Assembly (NCBI RefSeq): GCF_030812915.1
Contig: NZ_JAUSTQ010000004.1
Coordinates: 203,978-267,977 of the forward strand
DNA: 64,000 bases
DNA from: Alkalibacillus salilacus
GTDB lineage: Bacteria; Bacillota; Bacilli; Bacillales; Alkalibacillaceae
Reading direction: 5' to 3'
A program made the translations under genes and the position numbers. Under the pieces are notes generated by a model. The model made no database searches and had not been told where the DNA came from. It saw only the letters and a program-made list of their open reading frames with translations. This document shows positions 36,272 through 44,222 of the stretch, piece by piece (the stretch's first letter is position 1; each line of letters opens with the position of its first letter).

Positions 36272-37855
36272 TTATGTGATTGAACGATATATTTCATCCA
36301 ACGTTAAAACATGACCTTTATCGTCTTTATACATGATATATTCTCTTGTAAACTGAGTTGGTGATTCTAAGCCAGTCGCTGCTGCCAGTCGGTAAAGTCC
36401 CTTTCGCATCGAAATGACATAATTAGCCACGCGATGTTTCTTCTCATCTATTACCAAAGCCTTTTGCAGTTCTGGATCTGTTGTTGCGACACCTACTGGG
36501 CAAGCGTTTGATTCGCACTGTAAAGCTTGAATGCACCCCACTGTAATCATGAAAGCTCGAGCGATATTGACTAAATCCGCTCCCATTGCCAACGCTATCG
36601 CCACACGATCTGGGGAAAATAATTTACCTGAAGCAATGATCTTCACTTGATCCCTTACACCATACTGCACTAACGCTTCATTCATGAGTGGCAACGCAGA
36701 TTTAATCGGCAACCCAACACTATCAGACAACTCTTGATAGGATGCTCCAGTTCCTCCCTCACCACCATCAACGGTAATAAAATCCGGTGAAATCCCTGTT
36801 TCCTTAATATTCTTCGCTAATTCATCGGCATCAAAGCGACTTCCAACGACAACTTTAATCCCTACAGGTTTTCCTGCATGCTCTCGAACTTCATCGATAA
36901 AATTTAAAAGTGAGGGAAAATCACTGTATTCCTCAAATCGATTAGGGCTATCAATGGATTGATACGGCTCGACCATTCGAATTCTAGCAATTTCCTCAGT
37001 GACCTTTTCTGCATCTATATGTCCACCACGCGTTTTGGCACCCTGTCCCATCTTAATCTCAAATGCCTTCACTTCAGGAATTTCACTTTTTTCTTTTAAC
37101 GCCTCCCAGCTGAAATTCCCTTGACGGTCTCGAACACCGAATAAGCCCGGCCCAATTTGCATAATTAAGTCAACTCCACCTTTTAAATGGTAATCAGATA
37201 TCCCGCCTTCACCAGTGTTAAGCCAAGTTCCTTTAGCAAGTCCTAACCCTTCAGACAATGCTGTAATAGCTCGGTCACCTAAGGATCCATAGCTCATGGC
37301 TGACATCCCAATTTGACCTTTGACCTTAAACGGATTTCTTGTATTAGGCCCGATCACAATCGAATCTTGTTCATCCAATAAATAAGCTAAGGATTGATCA
37401 GATTCCCATTCTTCTACTTTTTGCGTAAATAATGGCTCTTTAATTAGTAAGTAACGATTGGTTAGAGCTTCTGTCATCCGATCCATTTTCAATTCTTCTG
37501 TTAATCTTGGAAACATTGAATTTCGTATATAAAAGCCTTCTTCTTCAAAATCTCGTCTGGAGCCAAATCCTAATACATCACGCTTATATTTGGCTTTTTT
37601 AACGATGTTCTCATATTCCACACGCGAAAAAGGCTCCCCACCGTTATCACTATTAAATAAATAAGAGCGCAGTTCTGGTCCAATACTTTCTAGAAAATAT
37701 CTCATCCTACCGATTAATGGATAATTACGTAAAATTGGGTGCTGCTTTTGCGTTCGATCGACTCTGATTAAATAAAATGCAATAACTGCAACAGCCAATA
37801 AAATAATCATTAATAATGCAAACCCAATAATCGTTAACACGTTAGCGATATTCAT
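36272..37855 (-). CDS. FMN-binding glutamate synthase-family protein (YerD-like)
   Basis: 527 residues: one N-terminal membrane helix (about 5-28), then the GltS central/FMN TIM-barrel domain with PFKVKGQIGMSAMSYGSLGD, KMGQGAKTRGGHI, TVDGGEGGTGASYQEL and the 3Fe-4S type cysteines in CIQALQCESNACPVGVATTDP. It has no amidotransferase domain, so it cannot use glutamine like full GltB. The family (YerD in B. subtilis, about 525) is membrane-tethered and of unknown substrate. First gene of the three-gene unit; GGAGGAAGTCAT precedes the ATG. Confidence 0.87.
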   Translation of the reverse strand: MNIANVLTIIGFALLMIILLAVAVIAFYLIRVDRTQKQHPILRNYPLIGRMRYFLESIGPELRSYLFNSDNGGEPFSRVEYENIVKKAKYKRDVLGFGSRRDFEEEGFYIRNSMFPRLTEELKMDRMTEALTNRYLLIKEPLFTQKVEEWESDQSLAYLLDEQDSIVIGPNTRNPFKVKGQIGMSAMSYGSLGDRAITALSEGLGLAKGTWLNTGEGGISDYHLKGGVDLIMQIGPGLFGVRDRQGNFSWEALKEKSEIPEVKAFEIKMGQGAKTRGGHIDAEKVTEEIARIRMVEPYQSIDSPNRFEEYSDFPSLLNFIDEVREHAGKPVGIKVVVGSRFDADELAKNIKETGISPDFITVDGGEGGTGASYQELSDSVGLPIKSALPLMNEALVQYGVRDQVKIIASGKLFSPDRVAIALAMGADLVNIARAFMITVGCIQALQCESNACPVGVATTDPELQKALVIDEKKHRVANYVISMRKGLYRLAAATGLESPTQFTREYIMYKDDKGHVLTLDEIYRSIT

Positions 37856-37964
37856 ATGACTTCCTCCACTTTTTTTGAAATACCGACCCTACATAGTAAT
37901 TTTTGCTTTTTCATTAAATTTATCCAACATAATTAAATGTTCGTTGAATTAAGGATCTAATATA

Positions 37965-37998
37965 AAAAAAGAACTGAGAGTTGATCTCAGTTCTTCCG
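37965..37998 (-). terminator. Terminator downstream of the thioesterase gene
   Basis: AAGAACTGAGATCAA and its partner TCTCAGTTCTT pair on the minus strand, then TTTTTTT. Confidence 0.88.
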
Positions 37999-38118
37999 TA
38001 TCTATTCTGGAATGGATGGTAAATGTCCATTTAAATCTAAATGATCCTTCGATGCCAGTTTCTAATTTGCTTTGAATTTATGTCAGACATCGAATGTATT
38101 CTCATTTGTCCGAATTTT

Positions 38119-38613
38119 TCACTTCAAACGCATCCGATTTTTTCGAAGTTCTTTTCTTGAATTTGCAGTCTCATACAACCGATACTCTTCTTCTGTTTCC
38201 GGGATGACTCCAGGGACTTCAGTCGGATTCCGATCACGATCTACAGCCACCATCGATAAAAACGATTCTGTGGTCAGCACTTTTTTACCAAGTAATAAAT
38301 TATCAGCAAATACTTTCACATAGACTTCCATTGATGTTCGTCCAGTACTAGTCACGATAGCTTCCAAAGTTAAAGCATCACCAACCTGAGCTGATGATAT
38401 AAAATCGACTGAATCAATGGATGCTGTAACAACCACATTGCCAGAATGTTTCATCGCTGTTAACGCAGCAATTTCATCTATATAGGCTAACACTTTCCCA
38501 CCAAAGATTGTATCCATATGATTCGTATCTGGTGGTAATACCAATCTTGTTTGAGACATTCTCGAATAACTTATAGGTAGTGGTTCCACACTATTTCTCC
38601 TCTCTTTCCCCAT
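38119..38613 (-). CDS. ykhA: Acyl-CoA thioesterase, YkhA-like hot-dog protein
   Basis: 164 residues, hot-dog fold of the cytosolic acyl-CoA hydrolase (BACH/YkhA) type: PPDTNHMDTIFGGKVLAYID at the N-terminus, ALTAMKHSGNVVVTASID, then GRTSMEVYVKVFADNLL. Hydrolyses acyl-CoA to free acid and CoA. The frame is open to 38667, but AGGAGGT before ATG 38613 is clear. The leader is remarkable: a cobalamin riboswitch about 130 bases upstream on the same strand and a hairpin that buries the ribosome binding site. Normal Bacillus ykhA has no such leader, as far as I know. Confidence 0.87.
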   Translation of the reverse strand: MGKERRNSVEPLPISYSRMSQTRLVLPPDTNHMDTIFGGKVLAYIDEIAALTAMKHSGNVVVTASIDSVDFISSAQVGDALTLEAIVTSTGRTSMEVYVKVFADNLLLGKKVLTTESFLSMVAVDRDRNPTEVPGVIPETEEEYRLYETANSRKELRKNRMRLK

Positions 38614-38614
38614 A

Positions 38615-38642
38615 AAAAATACACCTCCTAAAAGAAGGTGCA
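38615..38642 (-). promoter_or_regulatory. Hairpin occluding the thioesterase ribosome binding site
   Basis: In the RNA, CACCUUC pairs with GGAGGUG over 7 bp (one G-U), loop UUUUA, followed by UAUUUUUU and the AUG. The Shine-Dalgarno bases AGGAGGU lie in the 3' arm, and the U-run makes it a possible terminator too. A second hairpin, CCAGCAA/TTGCTGG, lies at 38674-38691. Confidence 0.6.
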
Positions 38643-38744
38643 CTTGGGCATTTAAGATTACATACAAATTTGTCCAGCAATCACTTGCTGGCTAGTCACA
38701 TGTAACACCCTCCTATCTCCCGTAGGATCAAATGTTCTTTCCAA

Positions 38745-38905
38745 TGGCAGGTCTCCTGACTCAGAATCATCTTCATATAGCCCTTCCCGTTCTATGAACA
38801 GTGGGATCCACCTATATGAATCATCTTTACAGTGGCGGGACCGTGCCGGAATTTCACCGGTCTTCCCTTTTCAGCTTTATCATAAAGCCACCATTGAACG
38901 CATTC
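38745..38905 (-). promoter_or_regulatory. Cobalamin (AdoCbl) riboswitch
   Basis: The minus strand reads GAAGACCGGTGAAATTCCGG, CACGGTCCCGCCACTGTAA and finally GAGTCAGGAGACCTGCC, the conserved core, B12-box and P3 end of the class, in the right order and spacing. No B12 transport or synthesis gene follows; the next gene on this strand is the acyl-CoA thioesterase. Confidence 0.93.
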
Positions 38906-38999
38906 AGTTTTCAATTCAAGGCTATGCCTTATCTTCTAATGTATATCTCTTTCAAACTTCTTGTCAATTGAATTTGTAAAAAAGAAGAAGTCAGGGGAA

Positions 39000-40046
39000 T
39001 TACGGGGAAAGCTCAATTTTTTCTTCCTCCCCGTTATCCAAGTGATATCGGAACAATTCATAGGATTCTGACTGGTTCGCTTCGCTTTTCTCTTTCACAT
39101 AATACAAAAGTGTGTTGTCTCTGCTGAGCTTTGCATGCTGTACGGAATCATTGATGCGAAGGCGGTCTCCTTCTTTTCCGGATGCACGGTCATACGATAC
39201 CATGTCATACTCATACAAACCGTCTTCCCCGTAATTCATGATTGTCTGGTATAATAATTTATTTTGATCTTCCATCCACACCACTTCACTAATCGGGACT
39301 TCACTGTTTTTATTAGATATGACCTTCATCTCCTCCGGCTTTTCGATGTTCATTTCATAAATCCGTTCCACAGATTCAAACATCGAATCCGGCGTGGCAT
39401 TTTCATAATCATCAGGCAACACCATGAGCATTCTTTTTCCGTTATCTGCTATGCTTAGCGAACTTGGTGAATACGTCTCAAATGACTGTATTTCTTCAAA
39501 ATTACCATTCGGCTTCAACGTATATAAACCTGATGCGTAAGGCTTAAACCCTTCTTCCGGCTCCCCTTCCGTACTGAGATGGATGCCATTGATAATCCAG
39601 CGCATTTGTGCCGGGTCCTTCACGAGATCAGTAATAACACCACGTGCCTGCAAAACAGTTTCTATATCTCCACCTTCCGCGGAAATCGTATGAACATCGC
39701 TGTGTTCAAGCTGAAATTCTTGTTCACCCGGAGGAGCTTCTGGGTAACCGGTCGTTTCGATAACGGAAAAATCCCCGTTGTCGTTAAACACTGGACTCCA
39801 CAGCTCCTTAGATTCTTCGGCCGTGTAGACTTCAATACGCTTTGCATCGGGACCCTTCACATACAATGTCTGCCTGCCGTCTGTTTCCATCACATATGCA
39901 ATGCGTCCATCTGGTCCAATGTTGTATTCGCCGGTAAAATACGGCTCTGTGTTTTTACTGGATTCGACTATACCTCCTGCTACGGCAAAGCCGGCTATCA
40001 CGACAATAATGAAACCGAATACAATAAGCATTCCTTTTTTATTCAT
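39000..40046 (-). CDS. Membrane-anchored beta-propeller-like (TolB-type) protein
   Basis: 348 residues: an N-terminal membrane helix (about 5-25), then repeated four-stranded units of the WD40-like/TolB kind (GRIAYVMETDGRQTLYVKG, GLYTLKPNGNFEEI, KLLYQTIMNYGEDGLYEYD, NTLLYYVKEKSEAN). Expected outside the membrane. No catalytic motif. Last gene of a padR/permease-prefix unit (12-base gap). The G+C content of this unit is visibly above the rest of the window. I cannot name the family further. Confidence 0.7.
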   Translation of the reverse strand: MNKKGMLIVFGFIIVVIAGFAVAGGIVESSKNTEPYFTGEYNIGPDGRIAYVMETDGRQTLYVKGPDAKRIEVYTAEESKELWSPVFNDNGDFSVIETTGYPEAPPGEQEFQLEHSDVHTISAEGGDIETVLQARGVITDLVKDPAQMRWIINGIHLSTEGEPEEGFKPYASGLYTLKPNGNFEEIQSFETYSPSSLSIADNGKRMLMVLPDDYENATPDSMFESVERIYEMNIEKPEEMKVISNKNSEVPISEVVWMEDQNKLLYQTIMNYGEDGLYEYDMVSYDRASGKEGDRLRINDSVQHAKLSRDNTLLYYVKEKSEANQSESYELFRYHLDNGEEEKIELSP

Positions 40047-40058
40047 TTGATCGCCTCC

Positions 40059-40913
40059 TTATTCAAACAACCCCATCACAGGTGGAACGATGAACGGCCA
40101 AAACATGTACGCCAGAATGAGAACAGTCAGAACCAGACTTCCAACCACCAGTTTCGGAAAACGAGAAAGCAACCGTATCTGAACCGTATAAAGCACTGCC
40201 CATAAGGCCATAGGAATAAACACATTTAACAAAATAGTAGCAGGAGCGCCAAATCCCATAGCCATAAGGTGAATATTCAATGCTGCCAGCCCACCCACGA
40301 GAGAGAGCGTAATATTGACAATATGGATCATTCGCCGGGACATTTTATGGTCCTTCTGGCGTTCATACGTCAACACGGTCCGGTACAGAAGATACAGGTT
40401 GAGCAGTAACATCAAAGGAAGCACCGGGCCTAAAAAATCATAATAAGTCCAAAATTGTCCTTGGGTAAGAAGAAAGATCAGATTGAAAACTAAACCTAGT
40501 GCAATCCAAAGCTTCCGGTTTACAGCAAAAGTGCGGTTCAATGCGAAAAACAATACAACCGAGTGAACAACCATCCCAACGAGAAGATACCAAAGGGCTG
40601 TCTGCTCCTGAACCAGCACCGTTATATATTTCCCGGATGTAAACAAAAAACTGACAAGAGCAAGTAGTAACAGCAACTCACGGCGGTACGGAAACATTGC
40701 CTGCTGCAAACCATCGCCGATATGCGCTTCTTTTCCGAACATTTTCATCGCCTCCTCCTCAGCTTCCTTTTCCGTTTTTCCCGCTTCCATTTCTTCATCA
40801 CGTCGCATCAGAACGTGCGTCAACATTTCCTCATATAGATCATCCCGCTCGGAACGCTTGCAATCAGTCTGTGCGACAATCCGCTTCACATAAACCTCCA
40901 ACTTACGTGTCAT
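40059..40913 (-). CDS. Permease-prefix-domain membrane protein linked to PadR
   Basis: 284 residues. The first about 70 form a charged, helical permease prefix domain (LEVYVKRIVAQTD...DLYEEMLTHVLMRRDEEMEAG...AMKMFGKEAHIGDGL); the rest has about six or seven membrane helices. ATG 40913 overlaps the end of padR (TATGACACGTAA), so translation is coupled; the frame upstream to 40994 is the padR shadow. Proteins of this type next to PadR are thought to sense membrane stress or drugs, but function is unproven. Confidence 0.75.
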   Translation of the reverse strand: MTRKLEVYVKRIVAQTDCKRSERDDLYEEMLTHVLMRRDEEMEAGKTEKEAEEEAMKMFGKEAHIGDGLQQAMFPYRRELLLLLALVSFLFTSGKYITVLVQEQTALWYLLVGMVVHSVVLFFALNRTFAVNRKLWIALGLVFNLIFLLTQGQFWTYYDFLGPVLPLMLLLNLYLLYRTVLTYERQKDHKMSRRMIHIVNITLSLVGGLAALNIHLMAMGFGAPATILLNVFIPMALWAVLYTVQIRLLSRFPKLVVGSLVLTVLILAYMFWPFIVPPVMGLFE

Positions 40914-41232
40914 AAGATTTTCTAGCCTTATGAAGCAGACTATGAAGTGAAGCCCAATCTTTTTGCTTTCGCTCAAGTTCGGTTTCGCCTTCATTGGTCA
41001 TCGTGTAATATTTCTTCCGTCTTTCACCTTCCGGAGCGCTCCAGTACGAAGTCACCCAGCCCTTGCGCTCCATCCGTTTTAGCGCTGGGTATAGCGTTCC
41101 TTCACTCATGCTGTAAGCTTCATCACTTAACCGTTTAAGCTTCTTCGTCATTTCGTACCCATACAAATCCCTTTCTGCAATCAACGACAACAGAATCAGA
41201 TCAATGTTACCCTTCATCATTTCTTTATCCAT
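40903..41232 (-). CDS. PadR-family transcriptional regulator (chromosomal copy)
   Basis: 109 residues: GNIDLILLSLIAERDLYGYEMTKK, then SEGTLYPALKRMERKGWVTSYW and the wing RRKKYYTMTNEGETEL. First gene of the padR / permease-prefix / propeller unit, overlapping its partner by 11 bases, a sign of tight coupling. Likely autoregulator. A similar regulator/permease-prefix pair is found inside the Tn7-like element at 53.5-54.6 kb. Confidence 0.9.
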   Translation of the reverse strand: MDKEMMKGNIDLILLSLIAERDLYGYEMTKKLKRLSDEAYSMSEGTLYPALKRMERKGWVTSYWSAPEGERRKKYYTMTNEGETELERKQKDWASLHSLLHKARKSYDT

Positions 41233-41434
41233 AACCTATTCTTCCCTTTCGTTGGAATATAGTTACAGTATAAATTTTAATACATCGTATTACAAGGGTT
41301 CGTGCAAATTTCCATACGTTAAGATAAAAATATGAGAAATTGAATGTTGAATAAGGTTTCACTAATTAAAATCGTTCTTACAAATTGTTTTCATTTAGCA
41401 AGCTAGCAGGCAAGCATTATTTTAATTCTAAAAA

Positions 41435-42090
41435 AAGAGCTGACATCGTCTGTTACAACGACATCAGCTCTTCCTGTTTTCCTTCTCTATCCCTGCTCTT
41501 ACCTGCAGGCCTCTATTCTTTTCTGGTAAGTTTCAGTTTCAAAAAGTAAATTTGAGTTCCAAATGGTAAGTTTGAGTTTGTGCCTTTGAAACTCAAACTT
41601 ACCACGCCCAAATCACCCTTAACCCCTTGCCACAACAGCCCTTAACCCTTTTTTGTCTATTTTCCGATTTAACTCAAACTTACCACAAAATCGCCGATTT
41701 TCCATGTCGAAACATGTCGAGTGAATAGCCTGAAATGGAACTCAAAGTTACCAGGAATAGATGAGAAGAGGGCAGAGGGAAAAAGGAGTAAGGGATGACA
41801 ATGGCAAGGTGATAGGGAAGCCATAGGGCTTATGAGATCGAAGGAGAAAAGGCGGTTGAGGATTAATTGAATGAGGCTTGAGATTAGACATGACAAGGGA
41901 TGAAGCAGTTGAGATGATCTCTTGCGATGAAGCGGGAGAGAACACAAAAAAAGAACTGACATCGTCTATTAGAACGACATCAGCTCTTCCTTTGATCCTG
42001 CTTTTACCTGCAGGCCTCTACTCTCTTCTGGTAAGTTTCAGTTTCAAAAAGTAAATTTGAGTTCCAAATGGTAAGTTTGAGTTTTAGGGA
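41435..42090. repeat. Duplicated terminator-repeat block flanking a 360-bp spacer, beside the transposon left end
   Basis: The 870 bases between padR and the transposon hold no convincing gene. A block of about 145 bases occurs twice in direct orientation (41435-41580 and 41941-42085). Each has a hairpin GAGCTGACATCGT / ACGACATCAGCTC (second copy GAACTGACATCGT), CCTGCAGGCCTCTA, and three iterations of GTAARTTTSAGTTYCAAAA-like units about 20 bases apart. Inverted copies AACTCAAACTTACCAC lie at 41589-41605 and 41681-41697, with a weaker one near 41740. The pattern of multiple terminal repeats recalls IS21-type ends, but no transposase is left. Confidence 0.7.
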
Positions 42091-42100
42091 GACAAAATTC

Positions 42101-42250
42101 TGTTAAGTTACGCAATAGTTCTTTCCTTTCGTAGCTTCAAACCCTCATTCTTTCGTTTGTTTTTCAAAAATTTTAACGTTAAAGTTCTTTCTTAATTCAG
42201 GTTGTTTTTGAAAGAATTTTCTAACTACCTGACGTTAAAGATCTTTCCTT
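42101..42250 (+). repeat. Left end of the Tn7-like element with three TnsB-type sites
   Basis: Sites of the form ACGTTAAAGTTCTTTCYTT lie at 42110-42128 (degenerate ACGCAATAGTTCTTTCCTT), 42176-42194 and 42232-42250 (GATCTTT variant), spread over 150 bases as in the Tn7 left end. Confidence 0.88.
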
Positions 42251-42302
42251 TTATTTAAAATGCACCATAGGAGGAACCGATATAAATCTGTAACACATAA
42301 TA

Positions 42303-42336
42303 AAAAACGGCTCGTAAAGCATTCGAGTCGTTTTGT
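42303..42336 (-). terminator. Terminator of the tnsABCD operon
   Basis: AAAACGACTCGAA and a partner ACGAGCCGTTTT pair on the minus strand around TGCTTT, followed by TTATTATG. Confidence 0.85.
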
Positions 42337-42346
42337 TTATCATTTA

Positions 42347-44209
42347 TTATATTCTTAACTGATAACTAAGGGTTACTTGTTCCACTTCTTGCCGAACAAC
42401 ATCTGAAATATCAGGTTTGAGAGCTGCCTTACGCATGATTTTCCATTCTTTTATTTCTTCATTTTCGTTGTCTAATTCTTTTGTCGCCCAATGAATCCGT
42501 CTAATTTGATATTCATCCACACTCTCCGTTACCTCTTCAAGATAGGCTTTGGTAAGTGGCATTTTGTCAATCTTTTTCTCAAGAAGTGGTAATTGCTGAA
42601 AAGCTTTGCCTAATATGGAGACCGTTAATCGAACAGGCTTTTCTTCATTTAACAGCGCTTCAACCGCACGTTCGAGTTCTTTTTTAATTTTACGATCTCT
42701 CTCATCCCAATCGACTCTTTCATTAATATAGACAACCTTTTTCTTCTCTGGTGAGTTTTCGTTCAACCACTCTTTATCATGTCGATATAAAAACGTGTAG
42801 GCGGCGTTATCCAATTTTCTCAGCTCTGTCTTGGATAACTCAGGATTTTCTTCCCTCAAAGCGATCCACCTTTGTTTGTAACCTAGTTCTTTTTCTAATT
42901 CGTCATTAAAGTTTGTAATTGGTGAAGGTTCTGGCTTTGAGTCTGCGTACTTAATTACCGTATTGGTATCTACACCTAAAAGACGTGCTGTTTCTCGATA
43001 GGACTTTTTATCCTTGTGTACATATTCTTCAAGTTTCTTCTGAAATACAGGACCAAAAGCCTTGATTCTCCCTCTTTTAAATTTGTCACTTTCTTTAGTG
43101 TCAGGTCCTCTTCTTGAATAGATAAAACCACAACCGCATTCAAAAGTTCCAACAAGCAATTTAGCTTTGCCGTCTCTAGTAATTTTCACTTCTTTTATAA
43201 CAGGTTTTCCATAATGATTACTTGCCTTGTTTAAACATAAATAAGGTCCTTTTCCAAACGGATGATACATGTTTTTAGAATCATCTAAAACGGTCTCCAA
43301 CGTTTCATCTAAAAACAAAATCATTAACAGATGTCGTATAGGATGAAAACCTTTTTTGTGTTTCCTTACGATATTTTTAAGCCAACAATGTGGGTTATCA
43401 TAATCAACGCTTGACTGAAGGATTTCTAATAGTTCTTCACCAAAAAAGTGGATAAAATCATCGCTAAGTTTCTTATGATCCGTGTGACCTTTCACCGTTT
43501 TATACCCTTTTGATTGAAGTGTGGAATGATACTTCGATGCAAGTTCAGTTAGATTATAATCATATGAGGTTGTAGCAAGTTTTTGGCTTTCTTCTGCAAT
43601 AACCTCTAACCACTTTCTTGTTTTATCATTTGCTTTTAATGTTTGATGGTTTTTCCCACAATTTTCAAGTGTAGCCTTGATATATTCGTGCTTATTCTTC
43701 TCCCTAATGAGAACCTTACTTTCAACAATCGGTTCATCATGTTCTAAACAGATAAAGACACTTGGTAGTTGATGAGTCATACGCCAGTAGGTCTCTCCAT
43801 ATGCTTCTAGATCCTCTTCTAAACATTTAGGACAAAAACGAAAGTAGGGAAACGGTTTGACATTGCTTGTTGTCATTCCTATCTTTGTTTGAATCGTAGT
43901 TTGACGTGTATCATTGACCATAGCATGATAAATATTTTCACGTTGTTTACGGGGTAAAAAGTTGGTGTAGTAATTATACAATGAATGTTTGTTGATCCAA
44001 GTATCCACTTTTGGACCATCGAAGTGTTTAATTTTTTCGTGAAGATGTCCCAAATAAGTTGGAAAGTCAGCCGTAGCATAGGCTGATTTTGTACCAAATA
44101 AGTCATTTACTGTATCTTTGATAACTGTGTTTCCTGACTGAACGTGATACCTTGCAAAAACACTGTACATTAGTTCATTTACGCGAATACTTGGAAAAAA
44201 TCCGAGCAT
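42347..44209 (-). CDS. tnsD: Transposition target selector TnsD (TniQ family)
   Basis: Sequence-specific DNA-binding protein that recognises the 3' end of glmS and recruits TnsC. 620 residues against 508 in Tn7. The zinc knuckle is conserved with Tn7-like numbering: CPKCLEED (Cys126, Cys129) and FICLEHDEP (Cys154, His157). N-terminal FFPSIRVNELMYSVFARY is typical of TniQ, and a helix-turn-helix-like KSYRETARLLGVDTNTVIKY lies near residue 400, after a cysteine pair in GTFECGCGFIYSRRG. The extra C-terminal 100 residues are charged helices. Last gene of the operon, 13 bases behind tnsC. Confidence 0.94.
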   Translation of the reverse strand: MLGFFPSIRVNELMYSVFARYHVQSGNTVIKDTVNDLFGTKSAYATADFPTYLGHLHEKIKHFDGPKVDTWINKHSLYNYYTNFLPRKQRENIYHAMVNDTRQTTIQTKIGMTTSNVKPFPYFRFCPKCLEEDLEAYGETYWRMTHQLPSVFICLEHDEPIVESKVLIREKNKHEYIKATLENCGKNHQTLKANDKTRKWLEVIAEESQKLATTSYDYNLTELASKYHSTLQSKGYKTVKGHTDHKKLSDDFIHFFGEELLEILQSSVDYDNPHCWLKNIVRKHKKGFHPIRHLLMILFLDETLETVLDDSKNMYHPFGKGPYLCLNKASNHYGKPVIKEVKITRDGKAKLLVGTFECGCGFIYSRRGPDTKESDKFKRGRIKAFGPVFQKKLEEYVHKDKKSYRETARLLGVDTNTVIKYADSKPEPSPITNFNDELEKELGYKQRWIALREENPELSKTELRKLDNAAYTFLYRHDKEWLNENSPEKKKVVYINERVDWDERDRKIKKELERAVEALLNEEKPVRLTVSILGKAFQQLPLLEKKIDKMPLTKAYLEEVTESVDEYQIRRIHWATKELDNENEEIKEWKIMRKAALKPDISDVVRQEVEQVTLSYQLRI

Positions 44210-44222
44210 GCTTTCACCCCCC

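Noticed and set aside
38719..38735. Short leader peptide (GTG ACT AGC ... TAA, 13 codons) behind the cobalamin riboswitch
   Set aside because: The frame lies across the CCAGCAA/TTGCTGG hairpin and is likely part of the leader RNA fold, not a gene; no peptide features.
39579..40205. 208-codon plus-strand frame opposite the propeller-like and permease-prefix genes
   Set aside because: Antisense shadow of two well-supported coding genes; no signals of its own.
41669..41962. 97-codon minus-strand frame between padR and the transposon
   Set aside because: No ribosome binding site, low-complexity Ser/Pro/Leu composition, and it lies in purine-rich spacer between the duplicated blocks.
42347..44209. 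Possible tnsE at the left end
   Set aside because: Only 100 bases lie between the tnsD terminator and the left-end sites; the element has no gene of TnsE size besides those assigned.
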